Shown: in pieces, positions 1-8,337 of the stretch
How positions within the stretch are numbered: position 1 is the first letter of the stretch
Layout of the letters: each line of letters starts with the position of its first letter
Assembly: GCF_900604385.1 (NCBI RefSeq)
Contig: NZ_LR027382.1
Location: 620,001 to 684,000, forward strand
Origin: Alistipes megaguti
GTDB taxonomy: Bacteria; Bacteroidota; Bacteroidia; Bacteroidales; Rikenellaceae
DNA length: 64,000 bases
Direction: 5' to 3'
Translations under genes and position numbers: made by a program
The notes under the pieces: model-generated
Told to the model about the DNA's origin: nothing
The model's database searches: none
Seen by the model: only the letters and a program-made list of their open reading frames with translations

Positions 1-1
1 C

Positions 2-673
2 GTCAAGGCCACCAAGAACGATACGCGCATCTTCGACTTCGTGCGCTTCCTGCACGAATACTCCTGCACGATCTACCCGCTCTTCCTCTGGTATGCCTTT
101 TCGGCGCAGCTGGCCTCGGAGCACGTCTTCCCGCTGGCCGATTTCAAATCGTCGGTGCGGCTGGGCTACCTCGAGATCGAGAACAACGGCGAACGCACCC
201 TCGAATGGCTGCAGCGCAACGTCGCCAAGCGCGAAGAACTGCTCAAGCGCCGCAATCCGCGGATGATCGAACCCATGAAGGAGTTCGAGACCCAGCTCCG
301 GCAGCGCGGCGTGAAACCCGAAAACACCTACCTCTTCATGCACGGCCACACGCTGATGGACAACGTGGTGATGGTGCTGCTGAACACCGTCTGCGAGAAG
401 CTGCGCGACATGTCGATCGCACGGATCACCGCCTCGCAGAAGCAGGGCGTGGCCCTGAAGAACGAGATGTCGAACTACACCAATTCGCTGCGGTCGATCC
501 GCGACGTGCTGCTCGACAACGAAAACTATACGGCGTGTCCGCTCTACAAGAGCCTGCAGCGCGACATCGAACGCTATATTGCCCGCATGATCTGGAACAT
601 GAAACGCAACGGCGAGATTCGTGAACAGTCGGTCGTGGGCATCCTTCACCGTCTCCGTCAGGGAGTCTTCTAG
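2..673 (+). CDS. Partial hypothetical protein, possibly DUF4435 C-terminal part
   Basis: The frame is open from the left edge to a TAG at 671-673, so only the last 223 or so residues are seen and the true start lies outside the window. No membrane segment or signal is visible in this part. It is rich in charged helices, with a conserved-looking block YLFMHGHTLMDNVV about 120 residues before the end. That block resembles my recollection of the C-terminal part of DUF4435 proteins, some of which carry ATPase-like N-terminal domains; this is a weak assignment. A strong hairpin follows at 757-788, so transcription ends before the convergent aspartate kinase gene. Confidence 0.55.
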   Translation, partial: VKATKNDTRIFDFVRFLHEYSCTIYPLFLWYAFSAQLASEHVFPLADFKSSVRLGYLEIENNGERTLEWLQRNVAKREELLKRRNPRMIEPMKEFETQLRQRGVKPENTYLFMHGHTLMDNVVMVLLNTVCEKLRDMSIARITASQKQGVALKNEMSNYTNSLRSIRDVLLDNENYTACPLYKSLQRDIERYIARMIWNMKRNGEIREQSVVGILHRLRQGVF

Positions 674-756
674 AGAGGGGCTAATGAGAGAAAGGGCCAT
701 GGGGCGACCGATCCGTTCTAAACCGGAAGCACACGAACATCCGGAACCCGCACAAC

Positions 757-788
757 AAAAAAAGAGAGCCCGTCGGGCTCTCTTTTTT
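757..788. terminator. Bidirectional intrinsic terminator
   Basis: An A-tract, the stem GAGAGCCCG/CGGGCTCTC and a T-tract form a near-perfect palindrome. It lies between the convergent ends of the partial gene (673) and lysC (813) and can stop transcripts from both sides. Confidence 0.9.
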
Positions 789-812
789 CATGGGCTCCAA
801 TCGGGCGGCCAA

Positions 813-2078
813 TCAATACTGCCCCTGCTTCTTGCGCACGACGCGTACGGTGGACTGCGTCGCCTGGCGGATGAAGACCTGCGGACCGCGGGCATAACGC
901 CGCCACAGATCATCCGTATAACCGCGGATGGTCAGCAGTTCCATGTCGCGCGTCGTCATCACGTCGAAGCCCGACTCGCGCAACGCCCGGACCACCTCGT
1001 CGATATGCCACGAATTGTCGACACACAGACTCAGGTTGACCGCCGAGTTGTGGATCAGATTGGTCTTGATGCGGAAGTGCTCGAGCAACGAGAAGATCGT
1101 CGCGAACTTCTCCTCCAGCACGAACGAGAAGTCGCGCGAACGGATCGTCAGCAGCACCTGATCCTTCTTCAGAATCAGAATCGGGACGTCGATCGGCGCC
1201 GACATGCCGCGGATCACCGTTCCCGGCTTGCGCTTGTCGCCAAACGGACGCACGTAGAGCGGGATATTCTTGTTCTGCAGCGGTTTGATGGTCTTCGGGT
1301 GGATGATCTGCGCACCGCTGTAGGCCAGTTCGATGGTATCCAGATAGTTCAGCTCGGCGATCTGCACGGCGTCGGGGAAGATCTTCGGGTCGGCGTTCAG
1401 CACACCGTCGACATCCTTCCACACCGACATCGACTCCGCTTCGAGGATATTGGCCGCCACGGCTGCCGAGTAGTCCGACCCTTCGCGGCCCAGCGTGGTG
1501 GTGGTTCCGTCGGGCGCCCCGCCGATGAAGCCCTGTCCGATGAAGATCGTCTCCGGACCCCCTTCGACCGCCTCCCGCAGCAGCGGCGTCGAAGCCGCAA
1601 GATCGACTCCGGCATCCTTGTGACGCTGTTCGGTGACAAAGCACCGGCGCATGTCGATCCAGCGGTTCGGAACCCCGGCGTAGTTCAGATACTCGGAGAT
1701 GATCGTCGTCGAGACCAACTCGCCGTAGGCCACGATCATGTCGTACCACAACTCGGCCTCTTCGGGGAGGTAGCGGGTCTGTGTGGCGACATGCTCCAGC
1801 TCGTCGAAAAGACGATCGACACGCTCCAGCTGTCGGTGTTCGTGCCACAGATCGTCGATAATCTCGGCGTGGTACTGCCGCAACTGTGCGATATGGTCGA
1901 GCGACTGCTGCCGGTCGCCCTTCTGGAGTCCCTCGAAGACCTTCTCCAGGGCATTGGTCGTCTTTCCCATCGCCGAGACGATGATGAAGAGATGTTGTTC
2001 GTCGTCGATGATCCGGCGCAGGTTTCTCACCCCGTCGGCATTCCGCACCGACGCGCCTCCGAATTTGTAGACCTTCAT
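813..2078 (-). CDS. lysC: Aspartate kinase (monofunctional)
   Basis: Phosphorylates L-aspartate, the first step to diaminopimelate/lysine, threonine and methionine. The 421-aa protein starts with the family signature MKVYKFGGASV, which fixes the start at 2078; an in-frame upstream extension has no family similarity. It shows the amino-acid kinase fold with GREGSDYSAA and KDVDGVLNADP in the middle, followed by a C-terminal ACT-like regulatory region from about residue 300, so feedback control by an end product is likely. Length fits the monofunctional class rather than the fused kinase-homoserine dehydrogenase. It lies 100 nt downstream of the prolyl oligopeptidase gene on the same strand, and dapD of the same pathway is 2.3 kb away on the other strand. 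Confidence 0.93.
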   Translation of the reverse strand: MKVYKFGGASVRNADGVRNLRRIIDDEQHLFIIVSAMGKTTNALEKVFEGLQKGDRQQSLDHIAQLRQYHAEIIDDLWHEHRQLERVDRLFDELEHVATQTRYLPEEAELWYDMIVAYGELVSTTIISEYLNYAGVPNRWIDMRRCFVTEQRHKDAGVDLAASTPLLREAVEGGPETIFIGQGFIGGAPDGTTTTLGREGSDYSAAVAANILEAESMSVWKDVDGVLNADPKIFPDAVQIAELNYLDTIELAYSGAQIIHPKTIKPLQNKNIPLYVRPFGDKRKPGTVIRGMSAPIDVPILILKKDQVLLTIRSRDFSFVLEEKFATIFSLLEHFRIKTNLIHNSAVNLSLCVDNSWHIDEVVRALRESGFDVMTTRDMELLTIRGYTDDLWRRYARGPQVFIRQATQSTVRVVRKKQGQY

Positions 2079-2117
2079 ATTTTTCCTTATTAACCTAACC
2101 TTCTGTTGATTCGGCAA

Positions 2118-2151
2118 GGCACGGAGGGCCTCGCAGCGAAGCCCCCGTGCC
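2118..2151 (-). terminator. GC-rich hairpin between the oligopeptidase gene and lysC
   Basis: GGCACGG (2118-2124) pairs with CCGTGCC (2145-2151), with further G/C pairing inside. On the minus strand no U-tract follows, so this may be a weak terminator or processing site rather than an efficient stop. Confidence 0.35.
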
Positions 2152-2178
2152 GTTGCCACCTCTTGCCGGCAGCCGCCG

Positions 2179-4317
2179 CTACTCCCCGACCGGGCGATAC
2201 GGCACACCGATATTCTGGAAGAGGAACGCGTACATGTCGGTGGCATCGTCGATGCGCTTCGAGGTGGGCTTGCCGGCGCCGTGACCCGCCTTCGAGTCGA
2301 TGCGGATCAGCACCGGGGCATCCCCCGCCTGGGCATACTGCATCTCGGCGGCGAACTTGAACGAGTGGGCCGGAACGACGCGGTCGTCGTGGTCGGCCGT
2401 CATCACCAGCGTCGCCGGATAGACCGTACCCTTTCGGATGTTGTGCAGCGGCGAATACTTATAAATATAGGAGAACTGCTCGGCGTCTTCCGACGAACCG
2501 TACTCCACGGCCCAGCCCCAGCCGATCGTGAACTTGTGGTAGCGCAGCATGTCCAGCACGCCGACCTGCGGCAGGCAGACGGCAAAGAGATCCGGGCGCT
2601 GCACCTCGCACGCGCCGACCAGCAGACCGCCGTTCGAGGCACCGTTGATGGCCAGCCGCTCCTTCGAGGTGTACTTTTGGGCGATGAGGTATTCGGCCGC
2701 CGCGATGAAGTCGTCGAAGACGTTCTGCTTGTTTTCGAGCATGCCGGCCTTGTGCCAGGCCTCGCCGTACTCCGAGCCGCCGCGCAGGTTGGCCACACAG
2801 TAGATGCCGCCCTGCTCGACGAACATCAGCGCCGAGGGGTTGAAGGCCGGTGTGATATTGATCTGGAAGCCGCCGTAGCCGTAGAGCAGGCAGGGATTCT
2901 TGCCGTCGAGCTTCATGTCCTTGCGGCGGGTGATGAACATCGGCACCTGCGTACCGTCCTTCGAGGGGTAGAAAACCTGCTCGGTGACGTAAAGCGAGGG
3001 GTCGAAGGCCACCTCGGGGGCCTTATAGAGGGTCGACTTGCCCGAGGCGATGTCGTAGCGGTAGATCGTGGCGGGCGACGTGTAGTTCGACAGCGTGTAG
3101 TAGAGCTCCGCAGCCTCCTTTTCGCCGCTGAAGCCGCCTACGGCACCGATGGCCGGGAGCTCGACCTCACGGACCAGCTTTCCGTCGTAGTCATACTGCG
3201 CGATGCGGTTCTGTGCATCCTGCAGGTAGGAGGCGAAGAGGTAGCCGCCGGCCTTGCCCACCCCTTCGAGCAGGTTTTTCCGATGCTCGGGGATCACCGT
3301 GGCGACCTGTCCGGGCTTCGTCAGCGAGATCCGCTTCAGGGCATAGTTCGAGGCCCCCTCGTTGGTCATGAAGTAGAGGTTGTCGTCCTGGCAGTCGATG
3401 AGGCGGTAGTCGTAGGCGAAGCCCGGGAGCAGCGTCCGGAAACTGCGTTCCGAAACCTTGCGGACGAGGATCTCCGAACCGGAGGTTCCCTCCGAACCGA
3501 CGATGAAGAGCCAGCGGCCGTCCTGCGAAGGCCAGGCCGAGAAGTAACGCAGCGGATGGGCCTTGTCCTCGTAGATGAGCCGGTCGGCGGACTGCGGCGT
3601 GCCGAGTGCATGGTAGAAGACCTTCTGGAACTGGTTCTGCGACGAATAGGTCCCCGTCTTCGGGGCATCATAGGCACTGTAGTAGAAGCCCTTCGAATCG
3701 GGGGCCCACACCGCTCCCGAGAACTTCACCCACTCGATCCGGTCTCCGGTCAGCTCCTTGGTCGCGGTATCCATGACGCGGATCTCGACCCAGTCCGAGC
3801 CCGACGCCGCGGCGGCATAGGCAAAGTAACGGCCGTCCTTCGAGAAGGAGATCTCGCCCACGGCCACCGTACCGTCGTCCGAGAGCGTATTGGGGTCAAG
3901 GAACACCTCGCCCGGCTGGCCGGGAGCCGTCGTGCGGTAGATCACCGCCTGGTTCTGCAGGCCGTCGTTGGAGGAGTAATACCACCAGTCGCCGTGTTTG
4001 GCCGGAGCACCCTCCTTGGGGTAGTTCCACAACTGGGTCAGCCGTTTGCGGATGGCTTCGCGGAAGGGAATCTGCTCCAGATAGGCGTTCGTCACGGCAT
4101 TTTCGGCTGCCACCCAGGCGGCCGTCTCCGGCGAATTGTCATCCTCCAGCCAACGGTAGGGATCCGGCACCTCGGTGCCGAAATAGTTGTCCACTACCTC
4201 GCCGCGCGGCGTCTCGGGGTAGGGAGCATGCTTTATCTGTTTCATGTTGTTGCAACCGGTCGTTGCCAATGCCACCGCGCCCGTCAGCACGGCGATCGTC
4301 CAGGAATAATGCTTCAT
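2179..4317 (-). CDS. Prolyl oligopeptidase family lipoprotein (S9A serine peptidase)
   Basis: Cleaves short peptides after proline. The 712-aa length is normal for the family. The N-terminus is a lipoprotein signal ending ATTGC (Cys22), so it is probably anchored in the periplasm or outer membrane rather than cytosolic like the classical enzyme. The N-terminal part is the typical DPYRWLEDD entry region and beta-propeller. The catalytic alpha/beta-hydrolase domain carries Ser561 in GASNGG, Asp at about 645 in DHDDRVVP, and His679 in KAGHGAGK. The start follows from the signal peptide. The gene is divergent from dapD with 89 nt between them, and a TAACTTTG -7 element faces it at 4346-4353. Confidence 0.92.
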   Translation of the reverse strand: MKHYSWTIAVLTGAVALATTGCNNMKQIKHAPYPETPRGEVVDNYFGTEVPDPYRWLEDDNSPETAAWVAAENAVTNAYLEQIPFREAIRKRLTQLWNYPKEGAPAKHGDWWYYSSNDGLQNQAVIYRTTAPGQPGEVFLDPNTLSDDGTVAVGEISFSKDGRYFAYAAAASGSDWVEIRVMDTATKELTGDRIEWVKFSGAVWAPDSKGFYYSAYDAPKTGTYSSQNQFQKVFYHALGTPQSADRLIYEDKAHPLRYFSAWPSQDGRWLFIVGSEGTSGSEILVRKVSERSFRTLLPGFAYDYRLIDCQDDNLYFMTNEGASNYALKRISLTKPGQVATVIPEHRKNLLEGVGKAGGYLFASYLQDAQNRIAQYDYDGKLVREVELPAIGAVGGFSGEKEAAELYYTLSNYTSPATIYRYDIASGKSTLYKAPEVAFDPSLYVTEQVFYPSKDGTQVPMFITRRKDMKLDGKNPCLLYGYGGFQINITPAFNPSALMFVEQGGIYCVANLRGGSEYGEAWHKAGMLENKQNVFDDFIAAAEYLIAQKYTSKERLAINGASNGGLLVGACEVQRPDLFAVCLPQVGVLDMLRYHKFTIGWGWAVEYGSSEDAEQFSYIYKYSPLHNIRKGTVYPATLVMTADHDDRVVPAHSFKFAAEMQYAQAGDAPVLIRIDSKAGHGAGKPTSKRIDDATDMYAFLFQNIGVPYRPVGE

Positions 4318-4345
4318 AAGTACAACCGTTTGGGTGATATTGGGA

Positions 4346-4382
4346 CAAAGTTAGGAAAAATTCGATATTTTCCATAAATTTG
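4346..4382. promoter_or_regulatory. Divergent promoter region, oligopeptidase gene / dapD
   Basis: On the minus strand TAACTTTG (4353-4346) matches the Bacteroidota -7 box TAnnTTTG. On the plus strand TAAATTTG (4375-4382) matches it 25 nt before the dapD start. The -33 TTTG boxes are poor for both, so confidence is limited. Confidence 0.5.
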
Positions 4383-4406
4383 TCCTCCTGAAAAATACCG
4401 AACAAG

Positions 4407-5243
4407 ATGACTGACAACCATAACGAACTCAAAACACGCATCGACCAGGCGTGGGAGAACCGCGAACTGCTGCACGACGAAAGCTATCGACAGACCATCC
4501 GCCAGGTGATCGACCTGGTCGACCGCGGTCAGCTGCGCACCGCCCAGCCCGTGGCCGAGGGCAGCGAGGAGTGGCAGGTCAACGAATGGGTCAAGAAGGC
4601 CGTGCTGCTCTACTTCCCGATCCAGCCCATGCGCAAGATGCAGGCCGGCGAACTCGAATGGTTCGACAAGATGGAGCTCAAGCACGACTACGAACGGCTG
4701 GGCGTACGCGTCGTACCCCACGCCGTGGCCCGCTACGGCGCCTACATCGCCCCGGGAGCCATCCTGATGCCCTCGTACGTCAACATCGGCGCCTATGTCG
4801 ACACGGGCACGATGGTCGACACGTGGGCCACGGTCGGCTCGTGCGCCCAGATCGGCCGCCACGTCCACCTCTCGGGCGGCGTCGGAATCGGCGGCGTGCT
4901 CGAACCCGTGCAGGCCGCCCCCGTGATCATCGAGGACAACTGCTTCATCGGTTCGCGCTCGATCGTCGTCGAGGGGGCCCACGTCTGCCGCGAGGCGGTC
5001 CTCGGATCGAACACCGTCATCACCGGTTCGACCCATATCATCGACGTCACCGGTCCCGAACCCGTCACCTACAAGGGCTATGTGCCGGCCCGCTCGGTGG
5101 TCGTCCCGGGCAGCTACCGCAAGCAGTTCCCCGCCGGCGAATACAGCGTCTCGTGCGCGCTGATCATCGGCCGCCGCAAGGAGTCCACCGACAAGAAAAC
5201 CTCGCTGAACGACGCCCTGCGCGACTTCGGCGTCTCGATCTGA
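4407..5243 (+). CDS. dapD: 2,3,4,5-tetrahydropyridine-2,6-dicarboxylate N-succinyltransferase
   Basis: Transfers succinyl from succinyl-CoA to tetrahydrodipicolinate in the succinylase branch of diaminopimelate/lysine synthesis. The 278-aa protein has the helical N-terminal domain, then left-handed beta-helix hexapeptide repeats from about residue 105 (PHAVARYGAYIAPGAILMP, GAYVDTGTMVDTWATVGSCA, IGRHVHLSGGVGIGGVLEP), and the characteristic C-terminal SCALIIGRR. Length and order match DapD of Bacteroidota. The ATG at 4407 is the first in frame and follows a promoter-like TAAATTTG. It is on the opposite strand to the nearby lysC. Confidence 0.95.
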   Translation: MTDNHNELKTRIDQAWENRELLHDESYRQTIRQVIDLVDRGQLRTAQPVAEGSEEWQVNEWVKKAVLLYFPIQPMRKMQAGELEWFDKMELKHDYERLGVRVVPHAVARYGAYIAPGAILMPSYVNIGAYVDTGTMVDTWATVGSCAQIGRHVHLSGGVGIGGVLEPVQAAPVIIEDNCFIGSRSIVVEGAHVCREAVLGSNTVITGSTHIIDVTGPEPVTYKGYVPARSVVVPGSYRKQFPAGEYSVSCALIIGRRKESTDKKTSLNDALRDFGVSI

Positions 5244-5257
5244 CCTACGACCGGAAT

Positions 5258-5276
5258 CCCCTCCCGCGGGGAGGGG
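5258..5276. repeat. Short GC palindrome after dapD
   Basis: CCCCTCCC, GCG, GGGAGGGG forms an 8-bp stem 14 nt past the dapD stop and is followed by more Gs. It has no U-tract. It resembles short intergenic palindromes and may act as a 3'-end stabilizer. Confidence 0.45.
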
Positions 5277-5330
5277 GGGGGTGATGCAATGGCACCCCCT
5301 GCGGTTCGCCCCACCCAAACACCTCGAAAA

Positions 5331-6053
5331 ATGATCTACCACCTCGACACGACCACCTCGACCAACGACGACGCCCGCGACCCGCGATACCGCCACGGCG
5401 ACATCGTCTGGGCCGAGCACCAGACCGCCGGACGCGGCCAGCGCGGCCATCAGTGGCTCAGCCCCGAAGGCGAGAATCTCACCTTCACGATGGTCGTCGA
5501 ACCGCGCTTCCTGCCCGTCACGGAACAGTTCCTGCTCTGCGAGGCACTCTCCGTGGCGCTGACCGACACCTTCACCGCCTACGGCATCGAGACCCGCATC
5601 AAGTGGACCAACGACATCTATGCCGGCGACCGCAAGCTCGAGGGCGTGCTGATCGAACACAACTACGCCGGCGCAACGCTCTCGCGTTCGCTGCTCGGCA
5701 TCGGCATCAACGTCAACCAGACGGAGTTCGACCCGTCGCTTCCGAATCCCGTCTCGATGGCTCAGCTCACCGGACGCCGCTACGACCGCCGCCAGGTGCT
5801 CGAGACCTTCGAACGCTGCATGACGGCCCGCTACGAACAGCTCGAACACGGCGACCGCAACGCCCTGCAGGAGGAGTATCGCCGGCGCATGTACGACCTG
5901 GGCGTGCGGCGGACGTTCCGCTATCCCGACGGTTCGCTCACGCACGCCGTCATCGAAGGCGTGCGCCCCACCGGCGAACTGATCCTGCGCCACGACGACG
6001 GCGCGCTCCGCGAATACCTCTTCAAGGAGATCGAATTCGTCCTCCGGGAATAG
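5331..6053 (+). CDS. birA: Biotin--[acetyl-CoA-carboxylase] ligase
   Basis: Activates biotin to biotinyl-AMP and attaches it to the biotin carboxyl carrier domain. The 240-aa protein is the short, catalytic-only type with no N-terminal helix-turn-helix, so it should not act as the biotin repressor. Key motifs are TTSTNDDA at the start, the ligase loop GRGQRGHQWLS, KWTNDIYAGDRKLEG with the central lysine, and GIGINVNQ. I placed the start at MIYHLDTTTSTN (5331); an upstream in-frame ATG at 5289 would add 14 unlikely residues across the intergenic palindrome region. Confidence 0.92.
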   Translation: MIYHLDTTTSTNDDARDPRYRHGDIVWAEHQTAGRGQRGHQWLSPEGENLTFTMVVEPRFLPVTEQFLLCEALSVALTDTFTAYGIETRIKWTNDIYAGDRKLEGVLIEHNYAGATLSRSLLGIGINVNQTEFDPSLPNPVSMAQLTGRRYDRRQVLETFERCMTARYEQLEHGDRNALQEEYRRRMYDLGVRRTFRYPDGSLTHAVIEGVRPTGELILRHDDGALREYLFKEIEFVLRE

Positions 6054-6127
6054 GCCCCGTCAAGGCGGAGAGCCCATGACGGGCCGGGAACATCCGTCCC
6101 GGCGTCGTAAATTTCGGACGATTTTTC

Positions 6128-6157
6128 TTGCTGTTACAAAAATAACAGTTATATTTG
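6128..6157 (+). promoter_or_regulatory. Promoter of gcvH
   Basis: TTG (6128-6130), 19 nt, then TATATTTG (6150-6157) matches the Bacteroidota sigma-ABfr consensus. The -7 box lies 42 nt upstream of the gcvH ATG. Confidence 0.75.
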
Positions 6158-6199
6158 CAAAGGAATAAACCGATTTCATAAACAAAAATTTCAAATACC

Positions 6200-6577
6200 A
6201 TGAATGTACCTGCAAATCTGAAATACTCGAACGACCACGAGTGGTGCCGCGTCGAGGGCGACGTAGCCGTTGTCGGCATCACCGATTTCGCACAGAGCCA
6301 GCTGGGCGACATCGTCTTCGTCGACGTGCCGACCGTCGGCGAAACACTGGCTGCCGGCGAAGTCTTCGGCTCGATCGAGGCCGTGAAGACCGTCAGCGAC
6401 GCCTTCCTGCCCGTGGGCGGCGAGGTGCTGGAGTTCAACAGCGCCGTCGATGCCGATCCTTCGATCGTCAACAAGGACGCCTACGGCGAAGGTTGGCTCG
6501 TCAAGGTCAAGATGACCGATCCGACCGAATTCGAAAAGCTGCTCAGCCCGGCCGACTACGAGAAACTGATCGGATAG
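6200..6577 (+). CDS. gcvH: Glycine cleavage system H protein
   Basis: Lipoyl carrier that shuttles the aminomethyl group between the P, T and L proteins of the glycine cleavage complex. The 125-aa protein starts NLKYSNDHEW, a family hallmark, and carries the lipoylated lysine Lys63 in GSIEAVKTVSD. The C-terminal GWLVKVKMTDP and final LSPADYEKLIG are typical. It has its own promoter and is not next to gcvP or gcvT in this window, which is common in this phylum. A long gene-free stretch follows. Confidence 0.96.
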   Translation: MNVPANLKYSNDHEWCRVEGDVAVVGITDFAQSQLGDIVFVDVPTVGETLAAGEVFGSIEAVKTVSDAFLPVGGEVLEFNSAVDADPSIVNKDAYGEGWLVKVKMTDPTEFEKLLSPADYEKLIG

Positions 6578-7271
6578 TTCCGACCATAATAAGGGGCGGA
6601 GAAGTTCGCTGCCGGGATATTGCGGGATGAAGGCACGCACGAATAGGCGCATCGCGAGGAGAGAGGCATGACGCCGATATCAATAAAAGGTTGGAAAAAA
6701 GTGAGTGTGTGCGCAAACAGGAGAATGGAGCAATCAACCCCGGCAACGGACGGATTCGCAACTCTCGGGAGAAGAGCCCCGGCGGGCTCGGTCCCGGCAC
6801 GACAACGCTGAAACCCGGATGCCGTGTGTGCAAACGGGCCATGGAAAAAGCAGACGCTGCAACCAGCCGACATCTGCAGGCGCAGAAAGCGCAACCGGTG
6901 CGGCCGTGTGGGAGATGGAACGCGCAGAACCAGGGGGGGAAGGAAAACTCCGCAATGGACTCACGAATCTGTGCAAGACAGAACGGGAAATGGGAAAAGA
7001 ATGGGAAAAGTCCAAACGGAGTCCGATACCCGAGCGTATGAATCCCCGAAAAGCGCAAACGTGCGAATGTTCCGCGGCAAGGACAATCCGCTCCTGCAAG
7101 GCAGAATACGGATACTGGTCCGCACCGCCTCAGCGGAATGAAAAGGTGTGAAAAAGAGTGATGGAGCCGCAACGAAAGTCTCGCTGACCGTGTTCCGGAT
7201 GAGGATCCGCCGCAAAGCGGACAACTCCGCCCCCAAATCCGAATTACCTGCTAACCCAAACGCTCAAAAGT
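6578..7271. other. Gene-free, purine-rich intergenic region of 694 bp
   Basis: No reading frame here looks like a protein; overlapping open frames on both strands are low-complexity. The plus strand is strongly enriched in A and G and poor in T. Short phrases recur, such as GTGTGTGCGCAAAC near 6707 and GTGTGTGCAAAC near 6825, and GGGAAATGGGAAAAGAATGGGAAAAG near 6988. It could be a long 5' leader of mdh, a non-coding RNA or decayed DNA. Nothing decisive is visible. Confidence 0.5.
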
Positions 7272-8213
7272 ATGTCAAAAGTTACCGTCGTAGGCGCAGG
7301 CGCCGTAGGTGCAACCTGTGCGAATGTGATGGCTTGCCGCGAAGTGGCAAGCGAAGTGGTTCTCGTCGACATCAAGGAGGGCCTCTCCGAAGGCAAAATG
7401 CTGGACATGTACCAGACCTCCACGCTGATGGATTTCGACACGAAACTCGTCGGTGTAACCAACGACTACCGGAAGACGGCCAATTCGGACGTGGTGGTCA
7501 TCACCTCGGGCATCCCCCGCAAACCGGGCATGACCCGCGAAGAACTCATCGGCACGAATGCCAATATCATGAAGGGCGTCGTCGGCAACGTCATCCAGTA
7601 CTCGCCGCGCGCCATCATCATCGTCGTGGCCAACCCCATGGATACGCTGACCTATCTGGCCCTGAAGGCCTCGGGACTCCCCAAAAACCGCATCATCGGT
7701 ATGGGCGGCGCACTGGATTCGTCGCGCTTCAAGTGCTATCTGGCCAAGGCTACAGGCGTCAACATCAACAATATCGACGGAATGGTGATCGGCGGTCACG
7801 GCGACACGACGATGATCCCGCTGCTGTCGAAGGCCACGGTCAACGGAGTTCCCGTCACGCAGTTCGCCTCGAAGAAGAAGCTTCAGGAGGCCGTACAGAA
7901 CACGATGGTCGGAGGCGCCACGCTGACCAAACTCATCGGCACGTCGGCCTGGTACGCTCCGGGAGCCGCCGCCTCGATGATGGTCGAGGCCATTCTCCAC
8001 GACCAGAAGAAGCTGATTCCCTGCTCGTGCTACCTCGAGGGAGAATACGGGCAGTCGGACCTCTGCATCGGCGTACCGGCGATCATCGGCCGCAAGGGCA
8101 TCGAGAAGATCGTCGAGGTGGAGCTCACCAAGGAGGAGGCCGCGAAGTTCGCCGCCTCGGCCGAAGCCGTCCACAAGACCAACCGCGTGCTGCACGAGAT
8201 CAACGCCCTGTAG
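7272..8213 (+). CDS. mdh: Malate dehydrogenase
   Basis: Interconverts malate and oxaloacetate with NAD(H) in the reductive/branched TCA pathway used by anaerobic Bacteroidota. The 313-aa protein has the dinucleotide-binding VVGAGAVGATCA at residues 6-17, the substrate arginines Arg83, Arg89 and Arg152, and the proton-relay His176 in GGHGD. Arg83 marks malate rather than lactate specificity, and the sequence is of the LDH-like MDH group. The start ATG at 7272 follows directly after the purine-rich gap. A perfect palindromic terminator follows at 8246. Confidence 0.95.
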   Translation: MSKVTVVGAGAVGATCANVMACREVASEVVLVDIKEGLSEGKMLDMYQTSTLMDFDTKLVGVTNDYRKTANSDVVVITSGIPRKPGMTREELIGTNANIMKGVVGNVIQYSPRAIIIVVANPMDTLTYLALKASGLPKNRIIGMGGALDSSRFKCYLAKATGVNINNIDGMVIGGHGDTTMIPLLSKATVNGVPVTQFASKKKLQEAVQNTMVGGATLTKLIGTSAWYAPGAAASMMVEAILHDQKKLIPCSCYLEGEYGQSDLCIGVPAIIGRKGIEKIVEVELTKEEAAKFAASAEAVHKTNRVLHEINAL

Positions 8214-8245
8214 CCCGACGGCTGCCAGCAGGCAACCGCGAAGAC

Positions 8246-8279
8246 AAACGGCCCCGATACGCGTATCGGGGCCGTTTTT
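8246..8279. terminator. Bidirectional terminator, mdh / TonB receptor
   Basis: AAACGGCCCCGATAC and GTATCGGGGCCGTTT form a 15-bp perfect stem flanked by A- and T-rich ends. It lies between the convergent mdh and TonB receptor genes. Confidence 0.92.
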
Positions 8280-8337
8280 ATGCAACAGGGAGAGCTTCTG
8301 AAGACGCCCGAAGGCGGCAAACCGCCCCGGACAACCC

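Noticed and set aside
621..2093. 490-codon plus-strand open frame over lysC
   Set aside because: It is antisense to a clear aspartate kinase and has Arg/Asp/Val-rich composition typical of high-GC shadow frames.
4314..5993. 559-codon minus-strand open frame over dapD and birA
   Set aside because: Antisense shadow of two well-supported genes; no family features.
6543..7172. 209-codon minus-strand frame in the gene-free gap
   Set aside because: Composition follows the pyrimidine bias of that strand (Phe, Ser, Arg, Cys, Pro rich), several frames are open together, and it overlaps the gcvH end.
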